From NCBI GenBank assembly GCA_965208065.1, contig OZ242313.1:496001-560000 (forward strand): a DNA stretch of 64,000 nucleotides, written 5' to 3'. This document shows, in pieces, positions 9,196-17,277 of the stretch. This DNA is from Bin103 sp002238925 (lineage in GTDB: Bacteria > Spirochaetota > Spirochaetia > SZUA-6 > Bin103). Numbering within the stretch: position 1 is the stretch's first letter; every line of letters starts with the position of its first letter. The notes beneath the pieces were generated by a model. It was not told the origin of the DNA. It did no database searches and was given only the letters and a program-made list of their open reading frames with translations. The position numbers and the translations under genes are program-made.

Positions 9196-10266
9196 TCAGA
9201 TCGACTCACGGACGGGGGTAGCGCGGACCCAACTCCCCGGACTGGCGGTGCTCTCCGCGCCGCCGCGCAGCATCTGTATCACCACGCCGCGTCCCCCGGC
9301 GGCGGCACCTTCATCGTCGCCGCCACCCCGGTGGATCTCACCAGTGCGACGGTCAGGCGCCAGCGGCTCTGGGTCGAGCACGGCCAAATCGGCGTCGCAG
9401 CCCGGGTGGAGGCGACCTTTCGCCGGCAGGCCCAGCAAGCGGGCGGGCTGCCAGCACAGCAGGGCGGCCAGCTCCTCCAGGGCGATGTTGCCGGCGGCGA
9501 CGCCGGCGCGCCACAGGTGCGCCAGGAACTGGCGGGCCTCGGCAGACTTGGCGTCAAGGCTCACCATGCGTACCGTGCCGGAGCGGATCGCCGGCCACCA
9601 CTCGGCCGCGGCGCGCGGTTCGGCGAGCAGCAGGTGGGCCGGCGCAGCCACCGCGATGCCGTTGCCCGGTTCGCCGCTGCGCAGCGCCGTCTCCATTGCC
9701 GCCCGCATGCCGGCCGCGCCGGACGGGGCCAGGACCACGCGGCCGCCGTCGAGCGGCAGCGGCAACCCACCGACGGCGCGCTCCATGGTCCGGGCATCGT
9801 CGCTCAGCACCAGCAGGGTCGCGCCGCAGTGGCCGGTTACCCGCACCAGGTCGTCGTCCCAGCCCGGCTCGGTCAGGATGCCGTCGTCCACCGCGAACGT
9901 CGCGCAGCCCTGGCCGAACACCGCCTCCGGCAGCACTTCCAGCTCCGGCGCCACTCCCTTCAGTAGGGGGATCGGCACCGCATCCACCGCCGGCGGCTCC
10001 TGCGCCGGAGTCGCGAGACTGCGCACCACCACGCCAACCGTAGTGGCCGCAAATCCCTCTCCCAGCACCCGCGGCACGCCGTCCCGGCACAGCATCACCG
10101 GACCCGGGAACACCAGCTTGCCGGTCAGGTTGCGCCACCCCGCCTCCTCGGCCGCAGCCGAGCGTGCCATGCGCAGCGCCCGCACCACCCCGCCGCCTAC
10201 CTCCAGATCGGCCACGAACCGACCGTCGGCATGCACCACCAGACCCTGAAACAGCGTGTCGTCCAC
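9196..10266 (-). CDS. Degenerate amidohydrolase-like protein (dihydropyrimidinase/dihydroorotase fold)
   Basis: 356 aa with a GTG start. The C-terminus has the amidohydrolase signature (LLCWQPARLLGLPAKGRLHPGCDADLAVLD) seen in dihydropyrimidinase, allantoinase and dihydroorotase. The N-terminal beta-sandwich is short, and the position that normally reads PGxIDxHxH is PGPVMLCRD, so the metal-binding His pair is missing; no carboxylated-Lys or His replacement is obvious. The TIM barrel is also shorter than in active enzymes. It is probably a non-catalytic homologue or a decaying gene. It stands alone between the coiled-coil gene and the lipoprotein cluster. Confidence 0.65.
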   Translation of the reverse strand: MDDTLFQGLVVHADGRFVADLEVGGGVVRALRMARSAAAEEAGWRNLTGKLVFPGPVMLCRDGVPRVLGEGFAATTVGVVVRSLATPAQEPPAVDAVPIPLLKGVAPELEVLPEAVFGQGCATFAVDDGILTEPGWDDDLVRVTGHCGATLLVLSDDARTMERAVGGLPLPLDGGRVVLAPSGAAGMRAAMETALRSGEPGNGIAVAAPAHLLLAEPRAAAEWWPAIRSGTVRMVSLDAKSAEARQFLAHLWRAGVAAGNIALEELAALLCWQPARLLGLPAKGRLHPGCDADLAVLDPEPLAPDRRTGEIHRGGGDDEGAAAGGRGVVIQMLRGGAESTASPGSWVRATPVRESI

Positions 10267-10633
10267 CGCCGCCGATTATACGCTGCCCGCTGCCTTCCCG
10301 GCGCGCCGCAACGTGTCCGCAGCCGGCTGAGCGTCACCGAAACGGGCAGCCACCGCTCATGCCAACCGTCGCCACGCGGTGCAATTCATGTGGCCGGGCC
10401 GACGGGACGCTGGTATCGCGCCGGGTCTTATTGGCGGTCGACACGAAAACGGCCTCCCTGACCCACCGCGACCACGTCCCGACGGTCCGCTCGGCGCACA
10501 CCTAACGCCGGTTCGCGGTACCGCAAACGTGCAATCCTGCCCATTCGCCAGTTCGCGATTGCACTACCTGTGATTATTCGACACACTATGGCCAGATACC
10601 CGCCCCGAGAGGGCACTGGGAGGAGGAAGCGCA
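10267..10633. other. Gene-free interval before the lipoprotein cluster
   Basis: About 370 bp with only short shadow frames. Near its end, TTGCAC (10559-10564) lies upstream of CACTAT (10584-10589), and GGGAGGAGGAA precedes the first lipoprotein start. A similar arrangement (TTGCGC at 11390, CATATT at 11414, then GGGAGGAGGAG) occurs before the second lipoprotein, so this is probably the conserved promoter of the duplicated unit. I see nothing else in the interval. Confidence 0.4.
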
Positions 10634-11155
10634 ATGACAAGATTCGCTTCAATCATGGGCGTCGCGGCGGTCGCGACGCTGGTACTACTGTCCGGCTGCG
10701 AACAAGCCATGGACAAGACGGACTACGCCAAAAATCTGGAAGGAACCTGGAGCGTGACGCTATCGGATCGAGAGTTTCCGAATCCGATGCCACCGCCTAC
10801 CACCTTCACGGGAATGACGGCAGTAACAACAATGGTCACGAGAACCGGCACGAACGAGGGCACCGTGTCCCTGACGACTGTTGATACGGCTACAGGGGTG
10901 CCCGGTAGCACCACGACCAAAATCACCGGAGATATCGAAGTCACCGCCACCGAAATCACGGTCTCCGGAATTGAGGTCGATCCCCCGGCGGCTGCCGCTG
11001 CCATCCCTGGAGGTGCTGCGGGCCTTGAGGGCCTAACGCTCACCTACGAACTCTCCGATGACAACAGCAAACTTACCGTAGGAAATGAGATGCTATTCCC
11101 CATTCTTCTGGGCACGATGGAAATCGAGCTGACCAAGCAAATGGCGAGCAACTAG
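10634..11155 (+). CDS. Lipoprotein, tandem paralogue 1
   Basis: 173 aa. A type II signal peptide ends in the lipobox LLSGC (Cys about residue 22), so the mature protein should be lipid-anchored. The mature part starts with a conserved stretch (TDYAKNLEGTW) shared with the two following genes, then a Thr/Val-rich, beta-rich region. The ends carry a repeated theme also found in the paralogues (DIEVTATEITV; LTYELSDDNSKLTV), suggesting a lipocalin-like or META-like small beta fold. This resemblance is weak. A strong Shine-Dalgarno GGAGGAAG precedes the ATG. I do not know its function. Confidence 0.85.
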   Translation: MTRFASIMGVAAVATLVLLSGCEQAMDKTDYAKNLEGTWSVTLSDREFPNPMPPPTTFTGMTAVTTMVTRTGTNEGTVSLTTVDTATGVPGSTTTKITGDIEVTATEITVSGIEVDPPAAAAAIPGGAAGLEGLTLTYELSDDNSKLTVGNEMLFPILLGTMEIELTKQMASN

Positions 11156-11169
11156 TAGAAGGGGAGAAG

Positions 11170-11212
11170 CGGCTCGAGGAGTACGTTTTCCTGTACGTCC
11201 TCCGACGAGCCG
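11170..11212 (+). terminator. Imperfect hairpin after lipoprotein 1
   Basis: CGGCTCG (11170-11176) pairs with CGAGCCG (11206-11212), and inside it GAGGA with TCCTC and GTAC with GTAC around a TTTTCC-containing loop. It begins 15 bp after the lipoprotein 1 stop. There is no T-tract, so it may be a terminator of low efficiency or an mRNA 3' stabiliser. Confidence 0.45.
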
Positions 11213-11213
11213 T

Positions 11214-11290
11214 AGTACTGTCGGGGCCGTCGGGCGTGAGTCCAACAGGTCTGCGCTGGCGGCCACCGACCACAATTTCGACATCGCGTA
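11214..11290 (-). pseudogene. Decayed copy of the 3' end of the beta-barrel gene (remnant A)
   Basis: The plus strand reads TACTGTCGGGGCCGTCG followed by a diverged version of the bases at about 12869-12945, the 3' part of the outer-membrane barrel gene at 12800. Small indels break the frame. It lies in the same position relative to lipoprotein 1 as the intact barrel does to lipoprotein 3, so it is a relic of a tandem duplication. Confidence 0.65.
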
Positions 11291-11459
11291 GTTCACCCGC
11301 CGCGCCCCAGACGCCGATTGTATCTATAATGATCTTACTCTCGAAGGTGGCTACTCGATTCGACCTGTCAAGTCTTCGCGCAGGCCTGGTTGCGCACTTC
11401 CTTGCGATCTCGACATATTGTGACCAACATACCCGTTGGGGAGTGGGAGGAGGAGCGCA

Positions 11460-11978
11460 ATGACAAGACTCGCTTCCATCTTGGGCATCGCGACGGTCGC
11501 GACGCTGGTACTACTGTCCGGGTGCGAACAGGCCATGGATCGGACCGACTTCGTCACGGATCTGGAGGGAACGTGGGTGGGCGACGGCATATCAGCAATG
11601 GTTTTGCCGCCGGGTCAGACAACACCTCTTTCGGGAGAAGCGCGCGTCGAAGTGGAGATCAACGGTGGAGAGAAGCTTAACACCGGCCACTTCAAACTGA
11701 CGGTGACTCTTTCGATTCCTACGAATCAACAGCATCTGCTACCGATCTCTGCCGGCGGCAGCATTTTGGTCGGGAGCAAAAACATCGCTGTCACCATAGA
11801 AGAGATCATGGGGGATCCTATTTCCGGCCCACCTGCCGTACTACAGAACCTGCAAGGCGAAGAGACCGACATCGGCTACGAGATCGCCGACGACTCCCTT
11901 GCGATCACCCACTCGCTGCTCCAGGACCTGGGGCTGCTCGATGCTACAGTAGAACTGACCAAGAGCGAGATGCAGTAA
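11460..11978 (+). CDS. Lipoprotein, tandem paralogue 2
   Basis: 172 aa from ATG 11460, chosen because GGGAGGAGGAG sits just upstream exactly as for paralogue 1; the in-frame start 24 bases earlier has no such site. The signal peptide (MTRLASILGIATVATLVLLS) and lipobox LLSGC are nearly identical to paralogue 1, and EQAMDRTDFVTDLEGTW matches the start of its mature part, but the rest has diverged strongly. The pattern, conserved leader and variable body, suggests a family that diversifies after duplication. Function unknown. Confidence 0.85.
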   Translation: MTRLASILGIATVATLVLLSGCEQAMDRTDFVTDLEGTWVGDGISAMVLPPGQTTPLSGEARVEVEINGGEKLNTGHFKLTVTLSIPTNQQHLLPISAGGSILVGSKNIAVTIEEIMGDPISGPPAVLQNLQGEETDIGYEIADDSLAITHSLLQDLGLLDATVELTKSEMQ

Positions 11979-12008
11979 CCGGAGCCTGCGGCGCGGCCTG
12001 ACGGCGGT

Positions 12009-12150
12009 GGTGGGGCAGTAGTGGAGCGTGGTCTGGATGAGCACGCTATGTCCTTGGCGCCGACCCGGCGCAGCAGGCCCACCTTGGTACTGTCGGGGCC
12101 GTCGAGCGTTAACCAGAGGTTGGCGCCGGCGGCCACCGGCTGCCGGTTGA
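12009..12150 (-). pseudogene. Decayed copy of the 3' end of the beta-barrel gene (remnant B)
   Basis: About 140 bp very similar to the last 45 codons of the barrel gene at 12800 (shared stretch CAGCAGGCCCACCTTGG then TACTGTCGGGGCCGTCGAGC). The minus-strand translation still reads AAGANLWLTLDGPDSTK, matching the intact protein's AAGANLWFTLDGPDSTK, then loses frame at a small insertion around 12045. It follows lipoprotein 2 as remnant A follows lipoprotein 1. Confidence 0.8.
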
Positions 12151-12250
12151 TCAAGCAGTTCGCTTGTGACGCGGTGCCCGAGCTTCGCGAATCCGGTACA
12201 ATCTCTGCGACTGTACGCCCCCTGCGGGCACTGTGGGAGGAGGAAGCGTA

Positions 12251-12760
12251 ATGCCGAGACTCGCTTCTGTTTTGGGCGTCGCGGTGGTCGCGACGCTGGT
12301 GCTGTTGTCCGGCTGCGTGATGGAGACGGACTACGCCAAGAAGCTGGAAGGCACCTGGGTCAGCCATAGGGTCGACCGCGACATCGCCCTCGATCCCGCC
12401 ATGCCGACGGACCTCACCAGCGTGACCACCACGGTAACCGTGATGATTGTGGACGGCGATGGCTTGAACAGCGGCGAGTTCACGCTGACCGTCAGCAACA
12501 CGCTACAGGGTACCGACCAGGCGGTGCCGGGGCTATCGATCAGCGGCAGTTTTGAGGTAGACGCAGAGGAAATCACGGCCACCATCAAGGACGTGAGTCC
12601 TTCCGCGGCCGCCGCTCTTATTCCCGCCGACGTTCGCAACGAGCCGCAGACGCTTCAATACGACCTGACGTTTGGCGATACCAAGTTGACCGTAAGCGGT
12701 CGCCTCGTTCCCGCTCTCCTGGCACCGGACTTCACAGCGCTGGCATTCGACAAGGAGTAG
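12251..12760 (+). CDS. Lipoprotein, tandem paralogue 3
   Basis: 169 aa from ATG 12251 with GGGAGGAGGAAG just upstream. The signal peptide (ASVLGVAVVATLVLLSGC) has the same lipobox as the other two, and TDYAKKLEGTWVSH matches the start of their mature parts. The body (SFEVDAEEITATIKDV; LQYDLTFGDTKLTVSGRL) is closest to paralogue 1. A good -10 hexamer TACAAT lies at 12197-12202. The intact barrel gene ends 39 bp downstream on the other strand. Function unknown; probably periplasmic or outer-membrane facing. Confidence 0.85.
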   Translation: MPRLASVLGVAVVATLVLLSGCVMETDYAKKLEGTWVSHRVDRDIALDPAMPTDLTSVTTTVTVMIVDGDGLNSGEFTLTVSNTLQGTDQAVPGLSISGSFEVDAEEITATIKDVSPSAAAALIPADVRNEPQTLQYDLTFGDTKLTVSGRLVPALLAPDFTALAFDKE

Positions 12761-12799
12761 GCCGGGCGAATCCTCCTGGCCCGACCCGCGGGGGTGGGG

Positions 12800-14191
12800 T
12801 TAGTAGTGCAGCGTGGTTTGGATGAACACGTTGTCCTTGGCGTCGTCCCGGCGCAGCAGGCCCACCTTGGTACTGTCGGGGCCGTCGAGCGTGAACCACA
12901 GGTTGGCGCCGGCGGCCACCGACCAGTTGTCTGATATCGCATAGCTGGCGCGCGGGGCGAGGTGCAGCGCCGACTCGGTGATGCCCCACGCCCCGGTCGT
13001 CTCCACGCTGAGCTGCTCGCGCAGGAAGCTGGTCTGCAGGCGAGCGATCAGGTACCAGTGCGACGGCTCGTCCTGGAACAGTTCGCGGTCGTGCAGCGAG
13101 CCGATGATCGACTCCAGGAACGGGCTGTACTCCGATTCCCACGCTTCCTCGTCGAACAGCACCAGCCGGTGGATCACGCCCGCGGTGGTGAAGATCTGCT
13201 GATCGCCGAGGGCAAACGGATGGTCCACCTGCAGCACGGAGCGGATCTCCGGGTTCTTGGTATCGATGCGCGACCCGTCCAGGTTGTCGGCCAGGAACTT
13301 GGCACCCACGTCCGCGGAAATCACCCATCCATCGAGCCCGATACTGGCGCCGAGGCCGATGTTGTGCGCGCGCCGGTAGGCCGGCACGATGGTGCCCTCA
13401 ATTACGTGAAACGTCCCGATCCGCTCGTTTAGATCGCTCAGGTCGATGTCCAGAATCTGGTCGCGGAAGTACGAATAGCTCAACTGCAGATCGGCCAGGA
13501 AGGTGGTGTAGGAGATGGCGCCGTGCACGGAGTGCGCGAACTCCTCGTACGGCTCCGGCGGCCGGTTGCGGAACCCCATGTCCACGTCCAGCAGGCCGAA
13601 CCGGAAGTCGACGTCGATATCGTCGACGGTCACCAGGTAGGGGGCCAGCATCGGCACGTACACCAGTTCGATCGCCAGCTCGTCGGTGGGATAGGCGGTC
13701 ACGTGCACCATCGGGTCGGCGCGCGGCCCCTCAAACAGGTCAACGAGCGCCGGGGCGTCGACGTTGAAGTGGTTGATCACGTCCAGCGGGCTCAGGAAAT
13801 CCACCTTGCCCCAGCGCACGAACTTCTTGCCGACGTCGACGTCGAACGCGTCGAAGCGCAGCGACACGTACGCGCGGCGGATCAGGTTGTCGATATCGCG
13901 CGCCGTGAACCCGCCCGGGGCGGTCGAGAAACCGTCCTCGTCATACTGCAGGTGCGCCACCACCTCCAGCAGGGCCGACCAGAACCCGGCCTGGTCGTAG
14001 GCTTCGAGCTGGCTCAGCGTGGTCAGCCGCACGCGGTCGTTGCTGTACAGCCGCTCCTCCGCCACGCCGCCATAGTGATCGAGCCGCACGAAGCCGCCCA
14101 CCTGCACCTCCTGCGCCACCGCCGGCAACGCCGCCAGCGCCCACAGCAGAATCCCCAGAACAGCCGCCGCGCACCTGCCGCAATACCCCAT
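12800..14191 (-). CDS. Outer-membrane beta-barrel protein (DUF1302/porin-like)
   Basis: 463 aa. A signal peptide (hydrophobic stretch then ALPAVAQ) is followed by alternating amphipathic strands throughout and a C-terminal strand ending in aromatic Tyr (FIQTTLHY), the usual outer-membrane insertion signal. Motifs RRAYVSLRFDAFDVDVGKK and RWGKVDFLSPLDVIN resemble the DUF1302/alginate-export porin group. It is the third gene of an operon with an MMPL exporter and a LolA-like protein, so it probably forms the outer-membrane part of a lipid or hydrophobic-compound route. Partial, decayed copies of its 3' end occur at 11214 and 12009. Confidence 0.8.
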   Translation of the reverse strand: MGYCGRCAAAVLGILLWALAALPAVAQEVQVGGFVRLDHYGGVAEERLYSNDRVRLTTLSQLEAYDQAGFWSALLEVVAHLQYDEDGFSTAPGGFTARDIDNLIRRAYVSLRFDAFDVDVGKKFVRWGKVDFLSPLDVINHFNVDAPALVDLFEGPRADPMVHVTAYPTDELAIELVYVPMLAPYLVTVDDIDVDFRFGLLDVDMGFRNRPPEPYEEFAHSVHGAISYTTFLADLQLSYSYFRDQILDIDLSDLNERIGTFHVIEGTIVPAYRRAHNIGLGASIGLDGWVISADVGAKFLADNLDGSRIDTKNPEIRSVLQVDHPFALGDQQIFTTAGVIHRLVLFDEEAWESEYSPFLESIIGSLHDRELFQDEPSHWYLIARLQTSFLREQLSVETTGAWGITESALHLAPRASYAISDNWSVAAGANLWFTLDGPDSTKVGLLRRDDAKDNVFIQTTLHY

Positions 14192-14197
14192 CGCCGC

Positions 14198-14971
14198 CTA
14201 CCTCCGCCGCAGGGAGCGCTGGGTAAAGAACCGGTCCGGGATATCGGCGGAAAACGAGATATCCTCGAACAAGATCTCCGACACATGGCCGGTTTGGTGG
14301 TTCAGCATCTTCAGGCGCGTCGGAAACGTGTAGCCGTCCGCCTCATACTCCTCCTCCACGATCAACTCTTTGAGCAGGTCGCCGGCCAGGTCGTAGAACA
14401 CGATGCGCTCACGCAGGAAATTGTCCTTGCGAATGAAATGCTCCTCGCGCGAGTACCCGAATACGCGGCGCAGTTCCGGCGTGCGCCCGCGCACCTCCAG
14501 CACGTGGTAGGCGTCGTCGTCCGCCGGCAGCAGCGCATGCTCATACTCGGTCTGGTCGCGGCTCACCATGTCGCGAAACGTGAAATCGCTGCCCAGGAAG
14601 TAGCCGCCGCCCGATGAGCCCAGGTCGACGCGCTTGATGCGGTCCATGGCGGGCAGATAGATCCACATGCTGTCGTCGCCCTGCTCCATGTAGGAGTGCA
14701 CCAACAGTGCCATGCCGCGCACGTTGGGCGGATGGGTGAATACGAACAGCCGGTCCTCGCGCTCTTCCCCGCGTTCCTTCTGATAGGAGTCGGCGCTGAT
14801 CACGCGCTGATCGCCGTTCGGCGCGGTGATGGTCAGGGTAAGCAGACCGCTGATGTTGGGGGCCGCGCCGCGGGCGTCGGTACGCGCCGAGATATCGGCC
14901 GCGTCCTGGGCCGCCAGCGGAGCCGCCGCGGCCAACGCCGCCAGCAGCAGGGCTGCGGTTCTGAGGATCAT
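14198..14971 (-). CDS. LolA-like outer-membrane lipoprotein-sorting protein
   Basis: 257 aa from ATG 14971, fixed by GGAGGT at 14975-14980 and an ATGA overlap with the MMPL stop. A signal peptide (ALAAAAPLAAQ) exports it. The body matches the LolA-like family that accompanies RND/MMPL exporters: LTLTITAPNGDQR near 45, SMWIYLPAMDRIKRVD near 105, LGSDFTFRDM near 130. These proteins form an open beta-barrel that carries lipids across the periplasm. Six bp separate it from the barrel gene, so the three genes are one transcription unit. Confidence 0.85.
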   Translation of the reverse strand: MILRTAALLLAALAAAAPLAAQDAADISARTDARGAAPNISGLLTLTITAPNGDQRVISADSYQKERGEEREDRLFVFTHPPNVRGMALLVHSYMEQGDDSMWIYLPAMDRIKRVDLGSSGGGYFLGSDFTFRDMVSRDQTEYEHALLPADDDAYHVLEVRGRTPELRRVFGYSREEHFIRKDNFLRERIVFYDLAGDLLKELIVEEEYEADGYTFPTRLKMLNHQTGHVSEILFEDISFSADIPDRFFTQRSLRRR

Positions 14972-17277
14972 GCTACCTCCGTGCGGGCGAGCTGCCATCC
15001 GGCAATGAGCAGACTCAACACCAGAGCGCCCAGGATGGCTGCGGCGATCATTATACCGAAGTGCACGGCGCCGGAGAACGAAGACACCGCCAGCGACAGG
15101 AACGCCACCACCGAAGTCAGGAAGCTCATGAACATCGGCACGCCGCAGCCGCGCACGATGGCGGACGCCCGGCCGATTTCGGCGGCGGTGTGGCGGACGC
15201 CCGCGGACGCTACCGCGGCCGGCGAGGTGTGGTGCAGCGCGTTCAGCACGTGGATGGTGTAGTCCACGGTCAGGCCCAGGGTGATGGCCAGGGCGATTAC
15301 CGTGTAGTCGTCGATGCGCACCCCGAAGCGGGGCGCCAGGCCGGTCACCGCGAGCAGCACGGCGGCCGGCGGCACCAGGCTGAGCAGCGCCTGGCGCAGG
15401 TTGCGGAACACCGCCAGCACGGTGGCGAAGATCAGCACGGCGCTCGCCGCCAGCGCGCTCAGCCAGTTGCGGCGCAGCCGGTCGCCGTGGGCGATCAGCT
15501 CGCGCGCCGGGCCGGTAACCGCGACCTGCCACTGCTCCGGCACCTGCGCGCGGATTGCCGCCACCGCCTGCTGCAGCTCGCCCAGGGTGGCGAAGTCGCG
15601 GTAGCGCAGGATGCCGTGCACCCACACCTTCGACAGGCTGCCGTCGGCCAGCGCCGCGTAGTCCGCGGGCGTCGCCGACGCGCTGTAGAACAGCAGGTAC
15701 TGCGACACGATGCGCGCGAACCGTTCCGGGTCGTCGGTGGCCGGCAGATGGCGCGCATCCGCCTCGCCGGCGGCGAAGTAGCGGTGGATGCGCTCCACCA
15801 CCGACAGCAGCGAATGGCGATGCCCCACCGCCGGCAACTCGCCCAGGATCCGGTGCGCGGTGCGCAGGTGCTGCAGTGCTTCCGGGTGCAGAAAGGCATC
15901 CGCGGCGCCGGCGTCGATGGCCAGCGCAAACGGCACGGTGCCGGCAAAGTCGCGGTTGAAGATGCCCTCCGCCTGCAGGATGGTCGATGCGGCCGGGAGC
16001 TGGTGCAGGGGATAGGGCTCCGGGGCCAGCCGGCCGATCTGCGGCAGCGCCAGCACCACCGGTACCGCCAGCAGCAGCGTCGCCGGCACGCGATGACGCG
16101 CCAGGACCAGCAGCAGGCCGACCAGCAGGCGGTGGATACGGCGCGCCGCCCCGCCGGCGGCCGCGCGCTGCCGGTCCGCGCGCAGGCGCCCGGCGGCCGG
16201 CATCCACCACAGCGCCAGTACCAGCGCCACCGCCGCGCCGGCGCTTACCGTCACCGCCACGAAGCGGTGCACGGTGCTGCCCAGCCCGCCCAGGGCCAGG
16301 AACCCGATCACCGTGGTGGCCGCCGTCAGCGCCAGCGGCAGGCGCAGGTAGCCGCGCGCCGCACGCCCCGAGCCGTCGCCGCGCCAGCCCAGGTGATAGC
16401 CCATGTGGATGGCGTAGTCGCTGAACAGGCCGCCCGCCAACACCGGCGCCAGGATCAGCAGCGGGGTGCCGGTGCCCGCCGTGAGCACGAACAGCGCGCC
16501 ACCCGCCGCGGCCGCGCTCACCGTCGCCGCCAGCGCCACCAGCACGCCCCGCACACCGCCGAACGTCAGCATCAGGATCACCACGATGGCGGCCCCCACC
16601 AGCGGCAGCAGCGTGCGCAGGTCGCGCACCATCAGCCGGGCGGTCAGCTCCACCACCGGGCGCACGCCGGTGTAGTGCAGGGCGACCCCGTAGCGCTCCG
16701 CCAGCCCGCTCTGCAGCGCATCGAGCTGCGCCACCAGCACCGCCGGCGTCAGCCGCGAGCCCAGCTCCAGGTAGAACGCCGCGGTTCCGAAGTCGGCGCT
16801 CCAGTAAGGATGGATCTCCGGGAACCGCTCGTAGGCGCCGCGCAACTCGTCCGCCACCCGTGCGTCGTACCGCTCCAACAGCGCCGCCGGCACGAACGGC
16901 CGCACCACGATGTCGAACTCCGTGGCCCGCACCACCGTGGCGCGCAGCGGCGACGAGTAGCCGCGCAGCCCCTCCATGGCGCGCAGGAACGCGTCCACCT
17001 CCGCCAGCACCGGCAGGTTGTCCGCATCCAGCCCGTCGCCCGGGCGGCCGCCGAAGTCCACCGCCACCGCCACCACGTTCTCGCCCTGCGACGGCAGCAC
17101 CGCCTGGTCGGCGAGGCTCTCCACCGGCCCCGAACCCGCCGCCGGCCGCCACACCGCCGCCAGCAACACCAGCAGCGCCGCCGCCAAAGGAACCGCCGCC
17201 AGCAGCACCCGCCGCCCGCCGGCCCTCACCGGCGCGGCATCGTCGACCGTCAGCTCCCCCGCCCGGTCAGCCGCCAC
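14968..17277 (-). CDS. RND-superfamily exporter, MMPL type
   Basis: 769 aa, GTG start preceded by GAGGGG. Two repeats of a membrane domain with large periplasmic loops: TM1 near residue 25, five TMs at roughly 215-345, then a second set at 385 and 620-765. RND motif residues occur in LTVDYTIHVLNALHH and the matching first-half GLFSDYAIHMGYHLG, where the Asp residues are candidates for proton relay. Known relatives (HpnN, MmpL) move hydrophobic lipids. Its 5' end overlaps the small nuclease-like gene upstream by 28 bp. With the LolA-like and barrel genes it likely forms a trans-envelope lipid path; the substrate is unknown. Confidence 0.87.
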   Translation of the reverse strand: MAADRAGELTVDDAAPVRAGGRRVLLAAVPLAAALLVLLAAVWRPAAGSGPVESLADQAVLPSQGENVVAVAVDFGGRPGDGLDADNLPVLAEVDAFLRAMEGLRGYSSPLRATVVRATEFDIVVRPFVPAALLERYDARVADELRGAYERFPEIHPYWSADFGTAAFYLELGSRLTPAVLVAQLDALQSGLAERYGVALHYTGVRPVVELTARLMVRDLRTLLPLVGAAIVVILMLTFGGVRGVLVALAATVSAAAAGGALFVLTAGTGTPLLILAPVLAGGLFSDYAIHMGYHLGWRGDGSGRAARGYLRLPLALTAATTVIGFLALGGLGSTVHRFVAVTVSAGAAVALVLALWWMPAAGRLRADRQRAAAGGAARRIHRLLVGLLLVLARHRVPATLLLAVPVVLALPQIGRLAPEPYPLHQLPAASTILQAEGIFNRDFAGTVPFALAIDAGAADAFLHPEALQHLRTAHRILGELPAVGHRHSLLSVVERIHRYFAAGEADARHLPATDDPERFARIVSQYLLFYSASATPADYAALADGSLSKVWVHGILRYRDFATLGELQQAVAAIRAQVPEQWQVAVTGPARELIAHGDRLRRNWLSALAASAVLIFATVLAVFRNLRQALLSLVPPAAVLLAVTGLAPRFGVRIDDYTVIALAITLGLTVDYTIHVLNALHHTSPAAVASAGVRHTAAEIGRASAIVRGCGVPMFMSFLTSVVAFLSLAVSSFSGAVHFGIMIAAAILGALVLSLLIAGWQLARTEVA

